The translations under genes and the position numbers were made by a program. A stretch of 64,000 bases of DNA from Bacteroidales bacterium (GTDB lineage Bacteria; Bacteroidota; Bacteroidia; Bacteroidales; Muribaculaceae), in the NCBI GenBank assembly GCA_014800845.1, contig JAAVFJ010000068.1, positions 1-64,000 of the forward strand. The letters run 5' to 3'. The number at the start of each line of letters is the position of its first letter. The stretch's first letter is position 1. The notes under the pieces were generated by a model. The model saw only the letters and a program-made list of their open reading frames with translations. It ran no database searches and was not told where the DNA came from. This document shows positions 17,204-24,751 of this stretch, one piece after another.

Positions 17204-17388
17204 AGAGAGTGTTTAAATTTATGTGTCAATGATTTTGAGAATATTTTTGGATGATTTTTGCGAGTTGAAGAGAGAGCAATGCGGGCATTGCGACCGATGA
17301 GACTCGGCGAAAAGCACCAAAAAGATTATTAAAATCATGGCATATAAGTCTAATAATAAAATCTTTTACATAAATTCAAACACTCTCT
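17204..17388. repeat. MITE-like long palindrome (copy 2) with 21-bp terminal inverted repeats
   Basis: AGAGAGTGTTTAAATTTATGT (17204-17224) and its complement at 17368-17388 match at 20 of 21 positions. Inside, the two halves are again imperfect complements. The centre is GCAATGC-GG-GCATTGC (17276-17291), the same 7+2+7 geometry as copy 1. I see no ORF. The element fills most of the 315-base gap between the GNAT-like gene and the lipoprotein gene. No clear target-site duplication was seen by eye. Confidence 0.75.
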
Positions 17389-17436
17389 AAGCCTCCTGCT
17401 GCTACGGGCAGATTAACACTTAAGCTCTCAAAAATT

Positions 17437-17940
17437 ATGAAAAAATTCTTCCCTCTGCTCTTTATCCTGGCACTCATCCCGGCACTGTTCACCTCCTGTG
17501 ACGATGACGGTTACTACTATAACGACTACGACTCCTACCTCCCCGGACAGTGGCAGTTGATTTCCGCCGACGGCATCCGTGTGACCGGCTACAACGTGAA
17601 CTACCTGGACTTCTACAGCAACGGCGCCGGCACCTATTACTACTATCAGAACACCATCCCCTACAAGATGGCGCTGCGCTGGAGCGTAGACCTCTACGCC
17701 GGCGGCTCCGTGCTCTACATCACCTACGCTGACGGCTCCCAAGTCTCCATGGACTACTGGTATAACTCCAACTACACCCGCCTCTACACCTCATGGTATG
17801 AGGGCGCTTACCGCCACGAATACGTCTACCAGCTCATAGACGACTTCTCCTGGGGCGCACCCGCCAAAGCACCCGCCACGCAGGGGGCAGCCGACATATT
17901 CACCACGCGCCCCGGCGGCGCCCTTAAACCGGCCCAGTGA
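17437..17940 (+). CDS. Predicted surface lipoprotein, lipocalin-like
   Basis: The N-terminus MKKFFPLLFILALIPALFTSC is a signal-peptidase II signal with Cys at residue 21. It is followed directly by DDD, an acidic patch resembling the lipoprotein export signal of Bacteroidetes, so surface exposure is plausible. The mature part is rich in Tyr and beta strands, with PGQWQLISADG at its start, reminiscent of lipocalin-like domains. I cannot assign a function. The stop overlaps the rsmA start (TGATG), an odd coupling of a lipoprotein with an rRNA enzyme. The ORF is preceded by the MITE-like element, so its promoter may lie in or next to that element. Confidence 0.75.
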   Translation: MKKFFPLLFILALIPALFTSCDDDGYYYNDYDSYLPGQWQLISADGIRVTGYNVNYLDFYSNGAGTYYYYQNTIPYKMALRWSVDLYAGGSVLYITYADGSQVSMDYWYNSNYTRLYTSWYEGAYRHEYVYQLIDDFSWGAPAKAPATQGAADIFTTRPGGALKPAQ

Positions 17941-18710
17941 TGAACGTACGCCCTAAGAAAGCCCTCGGCCAGCACTTCCTGACCGACATGAGCGTAGCCG
18001 CGCGCATAGCCGACACCATCGACCTGCCCGGCTACGACCGGCTCCCCATACTCGAAATAGGCCCCGGCACCGGAGTGCTCACCCGCTTCCTGCTCGACAA
18101 GGGGCGCGAGCTCAAGTGCATAGAGCTCGACTCCGAGTCAGTGAGATACCTGGCCGCGGTCTATCCGCAGCTCCCCGTCATAGAGGCCGACTTCCTGCGC
18201 CTTGACCTGCGCGACGTCTACCCCGGACCCTTCGCCCTGATTGGCAACTACCCCTATAACATCTCCTCGCAGATATTCTTCAAACTCCTGGACTACAAGG
18301 AGCAGATACCCGTCTGCACCGGCATGCTTCAGCGCGAAGTGGCCGAGCGCATCTGCGCCGCCCCCGGCACGAAAGCCCGCGGCATCCTCTCGGTGCTCCT
18401 GCAGGCCTGGTACGACTGCGAATACCTCTTCACCGTGTCGGAACACGTCTTCAACCCGCCCCCCAAAGTGAAGAGCGGCGTGCTGCGCCTCGTGCGCAAC
18501 GGAGTGACTGACCTGGGCTGCGACGAAGCCCTATTCAAGAAAGTAGTGAAGACCGCGTTCGGCCAGCGCCGCAAGACCCTGAGAAACTCCCTGGGCTCCC
18601 TCATCCCCGCCGGCCACCCCCTGCGCGACCATCACCTCATGAGCGAGCGCCCCGAGCGCCTGAGCGTAGCCCAATTCATAGAACTGACCCGCGCCCTCGA
18701 AACCCCCTGA
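17940..18710 (+). CDS. rsmA: RsmA (KsgA), 16S rRNA A1518/A1519 dimethyltransferase
   Basis: The 256-residue Rossmann methyltransferase dimethylates two adjacent adenines in helix 45 of 16S rRNA late in 30S assembly. Seen are the N-terminal KKALGQHFLTD, the SAM loop ILEIGPGTGVLTRFLL, the acidic IELDSES, and the catalytic NYPYNISSQIFFK (NLPY-type). The C-terminal helical domain contains VKTAFGQRRKTLRNSL. The track ORF starts at a GTG at 17937; the ATG at 17940 sits in the TGATG overlap with the lipoprotein stop and is preferred. Normal length. Confidence 0.95.
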   Translation: MNVRPKKALGQHFLTDMSVAARIADTIDLPGYDRLPILEIGPGTGVLTRFLLDKGRELKCIELDSESVRYLAAVYPQLPVIEADFLRLDLRDVYPGPFALIGNYPYNISSQIFFKLLDYKEQIPVCTGMLQREVAERICAAPGTKARGILSVLLQAWYDCEYLFTVSEHVFNPPPKVKSGVLRLVRNGVTDLGCDEALFKKVVKTAFGQRRKTLRNSLGSLIPAGHPLRDHHLMSERPERLSVAQFIELTRALETP

Positions 18711-18755
18711 CCCCCCGGGCAATAATTAATAAACTCCAAATAATTACCTGGAGGC

Positions 18756-18786
18756 TTGGATATTAGCGGGAAGAATTGTAACTTTG
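18756..18786 (+). promoter_or_regulatory. Promoter for the small ORF/GNAT module
   Basis: TTG at 18756-18758, a 20-base spacer and TAACTTTG at 18779-18786 match the Bacteroidota consensus. The small ORF starts at 18811. Confidence 0.65.
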
Positions 18787-18810
18787 TAACCACAAAAAAT
18801 AATCAAAGCC

Positions 18811-19008
18811 ATGATACGTTCAATACCCAATCCCCCCATGAATCGAGATGATGTCGCTCGGTTTCGTGGCAATCTGGAGAAGCATCTCCGGGGGAACTTC
18901 AGCGAAGAAGAAAGACATCGGATTGAAGCGCGTCAGGCTCGCACTGACGCCAACGCCAAACGAATAATAGAGAATTGTGGAGGCAAGAACCCCTTACTCG
19001 GATATTGA
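18811..19008 (+). CDS. Small protein upstream of a GNAT, candidate antitoxin
   Basis: The 65-residue protein is charged and helical: MNRDDVARFRGNLEKHLRGN, then FSEEERHRIEARQARTDANA. It resembles no family I recognise, including the DUF1778/TacA ribbon-helix-helix antitoxins. It has its own good promoter (18756-18786) and overlaps the next gene by 32 bases, so the two are co-translated. By position it could be the antitoxin or regulator of the GNAT. An alternative is an unrelated small protein. Confidence 0.55.
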   Translation: MIRSIPNPPMNRDDVARFRGNLEKHLRGNFSEEERHRIEARQARTDANAKRIIENCGGKNPLLGY

Positions 19009-19543
19009 TTTTAAAATAAGACAACTGACTGACGCAGACTTTGACACATTGTCTGCGTTTTCATGTGGTGTAGAGGACCTGGATGATTTTTTTCATTATG
19101 AGGTAAGAGAGTGTGTGGCTCACCATTATCTCGCGGCCTACTGCGCTTATGAGGATTCGGGGGAGATAATAGCTCTGTTCACGCTTATGAATGATGCGTT
19201 GATGATAACGGGGCAGACTGAAAAGGAGGATTTCATAGGTGACCTCAGGCTGGAAACAAGCGAGGATATAGTGGAATTCTTCAATCGCCAGAGTTCATAT
19301 CCCGCTATTAACATAGGCCCTCTGGGCATTTCGGTGAAGTATCAGAGTCGCGGCATAGGAACAGCTATCGTGGACCTCGTGGCCCACACTTACGCCAACC
19401 ACACCCAGTCGGGCTGTCAATTCATCACGGTCGATGCTCTGAACAACCCGCGCACTAAGCAGTTCTATCTTGACAATAGCTTTAACTTCCAGACCAACAG
19501 GGATTTCTATTCCTCTACACGACGAATGTACCGAATTCTTTGA
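18977..19543 (+). CDS. GNAT-family acetyltransferase, TacT-like
   Basis: The 188-residue protein shows the GNAT core: IRQLTDADFDTLSAF, then FSCGVEDLDDFFHYE, the pattern near the start of TacT/AtaT-like acetyltransferases. A beta strand with PAINIGPLGISVKYQSRGIG carries the acyl-CoA loop (Q/R-x-x-G-x-G/A form). The final FITVDALNNPRTKQFYLDNS corresponds to the late helix and strand. It may acetylate aminoacyl-tRNA like TacT, or may be a free N-acetyltransferase. No ATG lies before the domain; the GTG at 18977 overlaps the small upstream ORF by 32 bases. The arrangement with a tiny upstream gene suggests a toxin-antitoxin-like module. Confidence 0.7.
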   Translation: MEARTPYSDIDFKIRQLTDADFDTLSAFSCGVEDLDDFFHYEVRECVAHHYLAAYCAYEDSGEIIALFTLMNDALMITGQTEKEDFIGDLRLETSEDIVEFFNRQSSYPAINIGPLGISVKYQSRGIGTAIVDLVAHTYANHTQSGCQFITVDALNNPRTKQFYLDNSFNFQTNRDFYSSTRRMYRIL

Positions 19544-19583
19544 CGAATCCGGCACTTAAATCACAGTTGTTGTTGCGGGGAGA

Positions 19584-19913
19584 TCAGGCGCCCCAGGGGT
19601 CGTTGCTGTTGAGCTCCTTGTTCTCGTGCATCACCTGGATTTCGCGCAGCAAGATGCGCTTTATTTCATCCTTGGCCTTGTCATCGAGCAGCGGATAGTC
19701 GGGCGCGTCGGCCTTGTCTACCTCGGTTATCTCCGGCGTGGTGAAATAAGCGAAATTCTCACCCGGGAAGCGGCTGCTCAGATACTCGTTCAGCTCCCTT
19801 TCGAGGTTTGTCACGGCATCCTCATTCTCCTTTGCCGGCAAAAGATACTTGCGGCTGTCACCAAATGCTATGATATAAAGGCGGTCAGCCTCATTAATTG
19901 TTGTGTTCTTCAT
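19584..19913 (-). CDS. Conserved hypothetical protein
   Basis: The 109-residue protein begins MKNTTINEADRLYIIAFGDS and is acidic and soluble, with a predicted helix in the last third (DDKAKDEIKRILLREIQVMH). I do not recognise the family, and there is no signal peptide or known motif. It is convergent with the GNAT gene (40 bases between stops) and divergent from the GH31 gene. Codon use resembles the surrounding coding genes, so it is likely real. Confidence 0.6.
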   Translation of the reverse strand: MKNTTINEADRLYIIAFGDSRKYLLPAKENEDAVTNLERELNEYLSSRFPGENFAYFTTPEITEVDKADAPDYPLLDDKAKDEIKRILLREIQVMHENKELNSNDPWGA

Positions 19914-19975
19914 AATTTTAAATGCTTTTTATATTTTAACACTGACACAGCAATTATAGTTCAGACTATTTTTAT

Positions 19976-19983
19976 TACTTTTG
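19976..19983 (+). promoter_or_regulatory. -7 box for the GH31 gene
   Basis: TACTTTTG matches TAnnTTTG exactly, about 50 bases upstream of the GH31 start codon. The -33 TTG is not convincing. Confidence 0.5.
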
Positions 19984-20004
19984 CACAAAATAAATTAATA
20001 GGGC

Positions 20005-20018
20005 GTTTGAATTCAAAC
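20005..20018. promoter_or_regulatory. Perfect palindrome GTTTGAATTCAAAC in the GH31 leader
   Basis: The 14-base perfect palindrome lies between the -7 box and the ATG at 20035, where an operator would sit. Its half CAAACACT also resembles the tips of the element at 17204-17388, so it could instead be an element remnant. Confidence 0.45.
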
Positions 20019-20034
20019 ACTAAGTAATATACCC

Positions 20035-22509
20035 ATGAGATACCCCCTGTCAGCTATTGCCGCCATGCTACTTCTCGGCTGCGGCGCCACTCAGGCATCA
20101 TCCATAGGCAAGGTGCGTCAGCTCCTCCCCCCCGCTCCGGCTTCTCAGGTTGGCGCCTGCAATGCCGAAGTGAAGATAGCCACCTCCGCCGGCACACTCG
20201 TCATCACCCCCCTCACGGCCGATATCTTCAAGGTCACCACCCTCCCTGCGGCCGGTGACATACCCTCGCTCCCCTCCCAGAGCGCCACGCTCAAGAGCCA
20301 GTGCCCCTCTGTGAGCCTCTCAGCCACCTCTGACGCCGTGATTCTCGCCTCCCCTACCACACGTGTGCGTGTAGACCGCGAAACGGGCCTGGTGAGCTTC
20401 TATAGCGCCGACGGCACCCTGCTCATAGGCGAACAGGAGGGTGTGGACAACACCAACCGTGAGCTGCGCCGCGCCACATTCCTCAACCCCGGCGCCGGCG
20501 ACATCTTCTACGGTGCCGGCGAGCGCGGTCACTCCGTGAAGCTCAACGGCGATACACTGCAGATGTATAACCGCCCCACTTACGGCTACGGCGCCGGCGA
20601 CCCCCGCATCAACCAGATGAACATAACGGTGCCCTATTTCGCCTCTTCGCGCGGCTACGGCATCCTCTTCGACGACCACTCCAAGGCGCGCCTTATCTTA
20701 GGCGACACCATAGCCTACGAGAGTGAGTCCCCCGCCTCCCCCCTGTCCTACTATTTCATCAACGGCAACGGATCGCTGGCAGGCGCCACAGCCGGCTACC
20801 TCGCCCTCACCGGCCGCCAGGAGCTTCCCCCCTTCTGGACGCTGGGCTACATCACTTCCAAGTATGGCTACCACAATCAGGCCGAAGCTCTCGGCGCCAT
20901 CGATTCGCTGAAGACTCGCGGCTACCCCGTGGACGGCATGGTGCTCGACCTCTACTGGTATGGTGTGGAGACCGACATGGGGCGCCTCGCCTGGGACCCC
21001 AAGCAGTGGCCCGACCACCGCGCCATGATTGATTCCCTCAAGGCGCAGGGAGTGAAGCTCGTGACTATCTCGCAGCCGTTCTTCAACAAGAAGGGGGCCA
21101 TTGACAACTATAACTATCTGGTCGAGAATGGTCTGACCGTGCGCGATGAGAATGGCGACAACCACGATGTGACCCTTTGGATCGGCGACTCCGGCATGAT
21201 TGATGTCTCCAACCCCGAGGCCCGTCAGTGGTATTGGGACCACTATAAATCCCTGACCGACGACGGCATAACCGGCTGGTGGGGCGACCTCGGCGAGCCC
21301 GAGCAGCACCCCTCGACAATCCGCCACGCCAACGGCATGACGGCCGACCAGTATCACAATGTCTATGGCAACGAGTGGAGCCGCATTATCTACGAAGGCT
21401 TCAAGGAGAACTACCCTGACCGCCGACTGATGCTCATGATGCGCGGCGGCACAGCCGGTCTGCAGCGTTACAGCGTGTTCCCCTGGAGCGGCGACGTGGG
21501 CCGCAGCTGGCAGGGCCTGCAGGCGCAGGTGCCCATCATGCTCAATTCCGGCCTCTCCGGCCTGGCTTACATGAGCTCCGACATAGGAGGTTTCGCCGTG
21601 AACCCCGCCTCACCCACTGACCCCGAGCTCTACGTGCGTTGGCTGCAGATGGGCTCCTTCACCCCTACCCTGCGCACCCACGCGCAGCTCAAACCGGAGC
21701 CCTATCACTACCCCGCGCAGGAGCCGATTATCAAGAAATACATAGGCATGCGCTACGAGTGGCTCCCCTACAACTATACGCTCGCATTTGAAAACGCCTC
21801 CTACGGCTATCCGCTCGTGCGCCCACTCAATTTCCGCGGCGACAACCCCGGCGAGAAATATGCCGATGTGCGCGACGAGTATCTCTGGGGCGACAATGTG
21901 CTCGTGGCTCCCGTGATGACCAAGGGTGCGCGCTCACGCAAGGTGCTCTTCCCCGCCGGCACGTGGATTGACCTCAACAACCCCTCGCTGACCTATAAAG
22001 GGGGCACTACCGCCACCGTAAAGGCCCCTCTCGACGTGATGCCTATGTTCGTGCGTCAGGGCTCATTTATCCCCCGCTACACACTTCCCATCGAGAACAC
22101 CGACCATTACGACCTCTCGGCCCTGACGGTGGACTACTATCCCTCGGCTGAAGAGACTGAGTATGTGCTCTTTGATGATGACCGCAGCAATCCCCGCTCA
22201 CTGGAGGATGATGACTACCTGCTGACCACCTTCCGCGGCCGCCGTCTTGCCGATGGTTCCGTAGAGGTGAGCATAGCCTCGCAGAAGAACCCCTCCACGC
22301 TTGACTGGATGCCCGGCAGCCGCACCATCACCCTGCGCGTGATAGGCCTGACAAAGCGCCCCGCCTCAGTGAAGATAGCCGACGGCGGCGAGCTCGACGA
22401 CACCCTCGACTACAAGCCGCTCCCCGCCGCCGACCAATCCTGGTCACGCGGCACGCTGACGCTGACAATCCCCTTCACCGGCACCGCCCGGACTCTGGTA
22501 ATCAAGTAA
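20035..22509 (+). CDS. GH31 family alpha-glucosidase-type hydrolase, exported
   Basis: The 824-residue protein begins with a signal sequence containing a lipobox (MLLLGC, Cys16), so it is probably lipid-anchored in the periplasm or outer membrane. The N-terminal beta-sandwich leads to a TIM barrel. Catalytic landmarks are GYPVDGMVLDLYWYG, the nucleophile Asp in ITGWWGDLGEPEQHP and the acid/base Asp in FPWSGDVGRSWQGL. C-terminal beta domains, including a DUF5110-like one, follow. GH31 enzymes cut non-reducing alpha-linked glucose or xylose; the exact linkage cannot be read here. No SusC/SusD pair is adjacent, so it is not in a classical polysaccharide utilisation locus. Confidence 0.9.
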   Translation: MRYPLSAIAAMLLLGCGATQASSIGKVRQLLPPAPASQVGACNAEVKIATSAGTLVITPLTADIFKVTTLPAAGDIPSLPSQSATLKSQCPSVSLSATSDAVILASPTTRVRVDRETGLVSFYSADGTLLIGEQEGVDNTNRELRRATFLNPGAGDIFYGAGERGHSVKLNGDTLQMYNRPTYGYGAGDPRINQMNITVPYFASSRGYGILFDDHSKARLILGDTIAYESESPASPLSYYFINGNGSLAGATAGYLALTGRQELPPFWTLGYITSKYGYHNQAEALGAIDSLKTRGYPVDGMVLDLYWYGVETDMGRLAWDPKQWPDHRAMIDSLKAQGVKLVTISQPFFNKKGAIDNYNYLVENGLTVRDENGDNHDVTLWIGDSGMIDVSNPEARQWYWDHYKSLTDDGITGWWGDLGEPEQHPSTIRHANGMTADQYHNVYGNEWSRIIYEGFKENYPDRRLMLMMRGGTAGLQRYSVFPWSGDVGRSWQGLQAQVPIMLNSGLSGLAYMSSDIGGFAVNPASPTDPELYVRWLQMGSFTPTLRTHAQLKPEPYHYPAQEPIIKKYIGMRYEWLPYNYTLAFENASYGYPLVRPLNFRGDNPGEKYADVRDEYLWGDNVLVAPVMTKGARSRKVLFPAGTWIDLNNPSLTYKGGTTATVKAPLDVMPMFVRQGSFIPRYTLPIENTDHYDLSALTVDYYPSAEETEYVLFDDDRSNPRSLEDDDYLLTTFRGRRLADGSVEVSIASQKNPSTLDWMPGSRTITLRVIGLTKRPASVKIADGGELDDTLDYKPLPAADQSWSRGTLTLTIPFTGTARTLVIK

Positions 22510-22524
22510 GAGCAGGGGCTGAAA

Positions 22525-22700
22525 ATTTAGAGAACTCGGAGAGTTCGGAGTAATCGGAGCTCTCCGAGTTATCGCTTGAGCTGGGACTTGGGAGTTTTGG
22601 GTGGCTTGGGAGTTCTCGGAGTTCTCGGAGTTCTCCGACCTCACCCAAAACTCCCATAGCTCCCAAAACTCCCATTATTCCCAAGTCCCAGCCCCTGCCA
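22525..22700. repeat. CTCGGAG repeat tract with large inverted arms between convergent genes
   Basis: Units of GAACTCGGAGAGTTCGGAG are followed by arms GCTGGGACTTGGGAGTTTTG (from 22580) and the complementary block CAAAACTCCC...TTCCCAAGTCCCAGC ending at 22692. They can fold into a long hairpin. Lying between the GH31 stop and the pdxB stop, it could end transcription from both sides. Confidence 0.65.
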
Positions 22701-22704
22701 AAAG

Positions 22705-23727
22705 CTAAGGCTCACTCCGGTAGTCGTAGTTGTCGCGGAGGGCTTCGAAGGCTTCGGGGTGGCTGCGGAGCAGCAAGTCATCGGCTTCGGGGCAGTAGCT
22801 GCGGAGCAGGCGGATCGCATCGGGAGCGTGGCCGGGGCGGTAGGGCTCCGGCAGATCCCACACCTTTATTCCCGACTCCCCTTCGCTCTCGGCCAGCGGC
22901 AGCCCGAAATGCCGGGCAAGGTTTTCGAGCACCATCCGCGTGGCCCGCTGCTTGCCTTGCAGCGAATAGCCGGCTATGTGAGGGGTGGCGAAAAGGCTTA
23001 ATTCGAGCTGACGCCTGTCGATGGCTGAGGGTTCCCCCTCCCAGCAGTCCGTTATGAGGCGAATAGAGCCCCTCTCAGCCGCTTTCACCACCGCAGGCGT
23101 ATCAACTACCGGCCCGCGCGCCGCATTGACGAGAATGGCGCCCTCACGCATCAGAGCCACCTCCCTCTCCCCTATCAGATGAAACGTGGCATCCTCACCG
23201 GTGCGTGTCAGCGGCGTGTGAAGGGTCACCACGTCGCATTGCGGCAGCATCTGCTCCAGCGTGAAGTAATCCCCCTCAGCGCCGCTGCGGGCCTTCGGCG
23301 GGTCGCATTTCAGCACACGCGCCCCGAGGGCTTCGCCCCATTCGGCCACGATGCTGCCGACATTGCCGTGACCCACCACGCCGATGGTAATCTCGGCGGG
23401 ATTGATGCGCAGATGCAGCAGACAGCTCCACACGTACTGAGCCACCCCGGGGGCGTTGCAGCCCGGCGAATTGTGGGTGGCGATGCCGCGCGAGGCGCAC
23501 CAAGGCAGGTCAAATTGGTCCATACCGATGGTGCCGGAGGCTATGAATTGCACTTTCGACTCCCCTAACAGCGGCTCTCCGCAGCGTGTGCGCGTGCGTA
23601 TCAGCAGCCCGTCAGCCCCCTTCACCGCTTCGGGGGTGATGAGGTCGGGGTGCAGGTATTCTATGTCGCAGAAGGGCTCCAAGCGCCCTTTCAGGAAGGG
23701 GATGTAGCTGTCGGCTATGATTTTCAT
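22705..23727 (-). CDS. pdxB: PdxB, erythronate-4-phosphate dehydrogenase
   Basis: The 340-residue NAD-dependent D-2-hydroxyacid dehydrogenase oxidises 4-phospho-D-erythronate in DXP-dependent pyridoxal phosphate synthesis. It starts MKIIADSYIPFLKGRLEPF, as PdxB does. The substrate domain has SGTIGMDQFDLPWC and NSPGCNAPGVAQYV. The Rossmann motif is GVVGHGNVGSIVAEW, the Arg/Glu/His triad lies in NAARGPVVDT, DCWEGEPS and ATPHIAGYS, and a short PdxB C-terminal domain follows. The track ORF runs 285 residues further upstream, but that part is a shadow of the next gene; the ATG at 23727 is the start. Confidence 0.92.
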   Translation of the reverse strand: MKIIADSYIPFLKGRLEPFCDIEYLHPDLITPEAVKGADGLLIRTRTRCGEPLLGESKVQFIASGTIGMDQFDLPWCASRGIATHNSPGCNAPGVAQYVWSCLLHLRINPAEITIGVVGHGNVGSIVAEWGEALGARVLKCDPPKARSGAEGDYFTLEQMLPQCDVVTLHTPLTRTGEDATFHLIGEREVALMREGAILVNAARGPVVDTPAVVKAAERGSIRLITDCWEGEPSAIDRRQLELSLFATPHIAGYSLQGKQRATRMVLENLARHFGLPLAESEGESGIKVWDLPEPYRPGHAPDAIRLLRSYCPEADDLLLRSHPEAFEALRDNYDYRSEP

Positions 23728-23730
23728 TTT

Positions 23731-23765
23731 GGGGTTATGGGTTATGGGTGATGGGTTATGGGTTA
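23731..23765. repeat. GGGTTATGGGTTATGGGTGATGGG tandem tract
   Basis: Imperfect GGGTTATGG units fill the gap between pdxB and the upstream membrane-protein gene, whose stop codon lies at its edge. Same family as the tracts at 10289 and 10776. Confidence 0.6.
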
Positions 23766-24746
23766 GGTGTATTGCATCAGGAAGTAGATTAGGAGGTAGG
23801 TGGCGGCTACGCAGACGGGGAGTATCCATGCGCGGGGGGAGCGGGACTGGCTGGTGCAGCGGGCGGTCATGAAGCTGAGGCTCATGAAGGCTATCATCAG
23901 GTAGGCCGGGAGCCGTTCGGCATCGAATATCATGAAGATTACGGCGGCGAATCCCAGCAGGTTGATGAAGGAGTTGTAGGCGCGCACCTGCACCCCGGCA
24001 GGCGGGGTGGTTATGGCGTTGTAGAGCATCATAATCAGTAGTCCCAATGCGGTGACGCCGGCGGTTACGAGTGTCCAGATCAGGTCGGCGGGATTTCCGG
24101 AGAGGGCTGTGACCATGTGGGGCGCCTCTATGTGCAATTGGTCGGGGGTGACAAGACCGAGGCCGAGCATTATCCAGTAAGGGGCGGCCAACCCGAGCAG
24201 CGATGCCACCACCTCGCGCAGGCGGAACACCTGCACCACGGCCAGCCCGATGAGAAACACCCCCGCAAGCCAGAGGCAGGGGGTCTGAATCATGCTCCCC
24301 CACCCCAGGCAGGTGAAGAGCAGAAAGCAGTCGGCGGTGGCGTTGCGCTTGCCGTAGAGCCCGAAGAGCGTGAGGGTGCACCCGAGCGTTATGAGCGCCA
24401 TAATCACAGCCGGGCTGAAGCCCCGGGTCACTGCCGGCGTGGTGCCGCACATAATCAGCAGCAAGGAGCTGTAGAGCGCACCCGGCAGCATGTTGTAGCG
24501 CTTGTTGAGCAGCCAGAGCGCGGCGGCGCTGAGCGCCATGCCAAACATTCCGAAAGCACAGAGCGCGCCGTAAGGGAGCCCCCACTGCGTGGAGGGGAGC
24601 ACGAGCGTGCCCCCGCCGCAGCTGAAGCCGTGGTCGGAGCCGGAGGCTGACATGATGCTGAGCACCAGCCAGATAAGAAAGGATATGAAGAGGCCCGGCG
24701 CACCAGAGCAGATGCGCAGGGCCGGGCTATAAACATTTCTTCGCAT
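23763..24746 (-). CDS. Polytopic inner-membrane protein, unknown function
   Basis: The 327-residue protein is almost entirely hydrophobic, with about nine to ten membrane helices. It starts MRRNVYSPALRICSGAPGLF, as do several small Bacteroidetes membrane proteins of unknown role encoded near purD and similar genes. I see no transporter, transferase or protease motif. It begins 5 bases after the purD stop, so it is co-transcribed with purD, and precedes pdxB on the same strand. Confidence 0.65.
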   Translation of the reverse strand: MRRNVYSPALRICSGAPGLFISFLIWLVLSIMSASGSDHGFSCGGGTLVLPSTQWGLPYGALCAFGMFGMALSAAALWLLNKRYNMLPGALYSSLLLIMCGTTPAVTRGFSPAVIMALITLGCTLTLFGLYGKRNATADCFLLFTCLGWGSMIQTPCLWLAGVFLIGLAVVQVFRLREVVASLLGLAAPYWIMLGLGLVTPDQLHIEAPHMVTALSGNPADLIWTLVTAGVTALGLLIMMLYNAITTPPAGVQVRAYNSFINLLGFAAVIFMIFDAERLPAYLMIAFMSLSFMTARCTSQSRSPRAWILPVCVAATYLLIYFLMQYT

Positions 24747-24751
24747 CGGGA

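Noticed and set aside
23728-24585. N-terminal 285 residues of the track ORF at 22705-24585
   Set aside because: They are a frame shadow of the membrane-protein gene on the same strand; PdxB starts at 23727.
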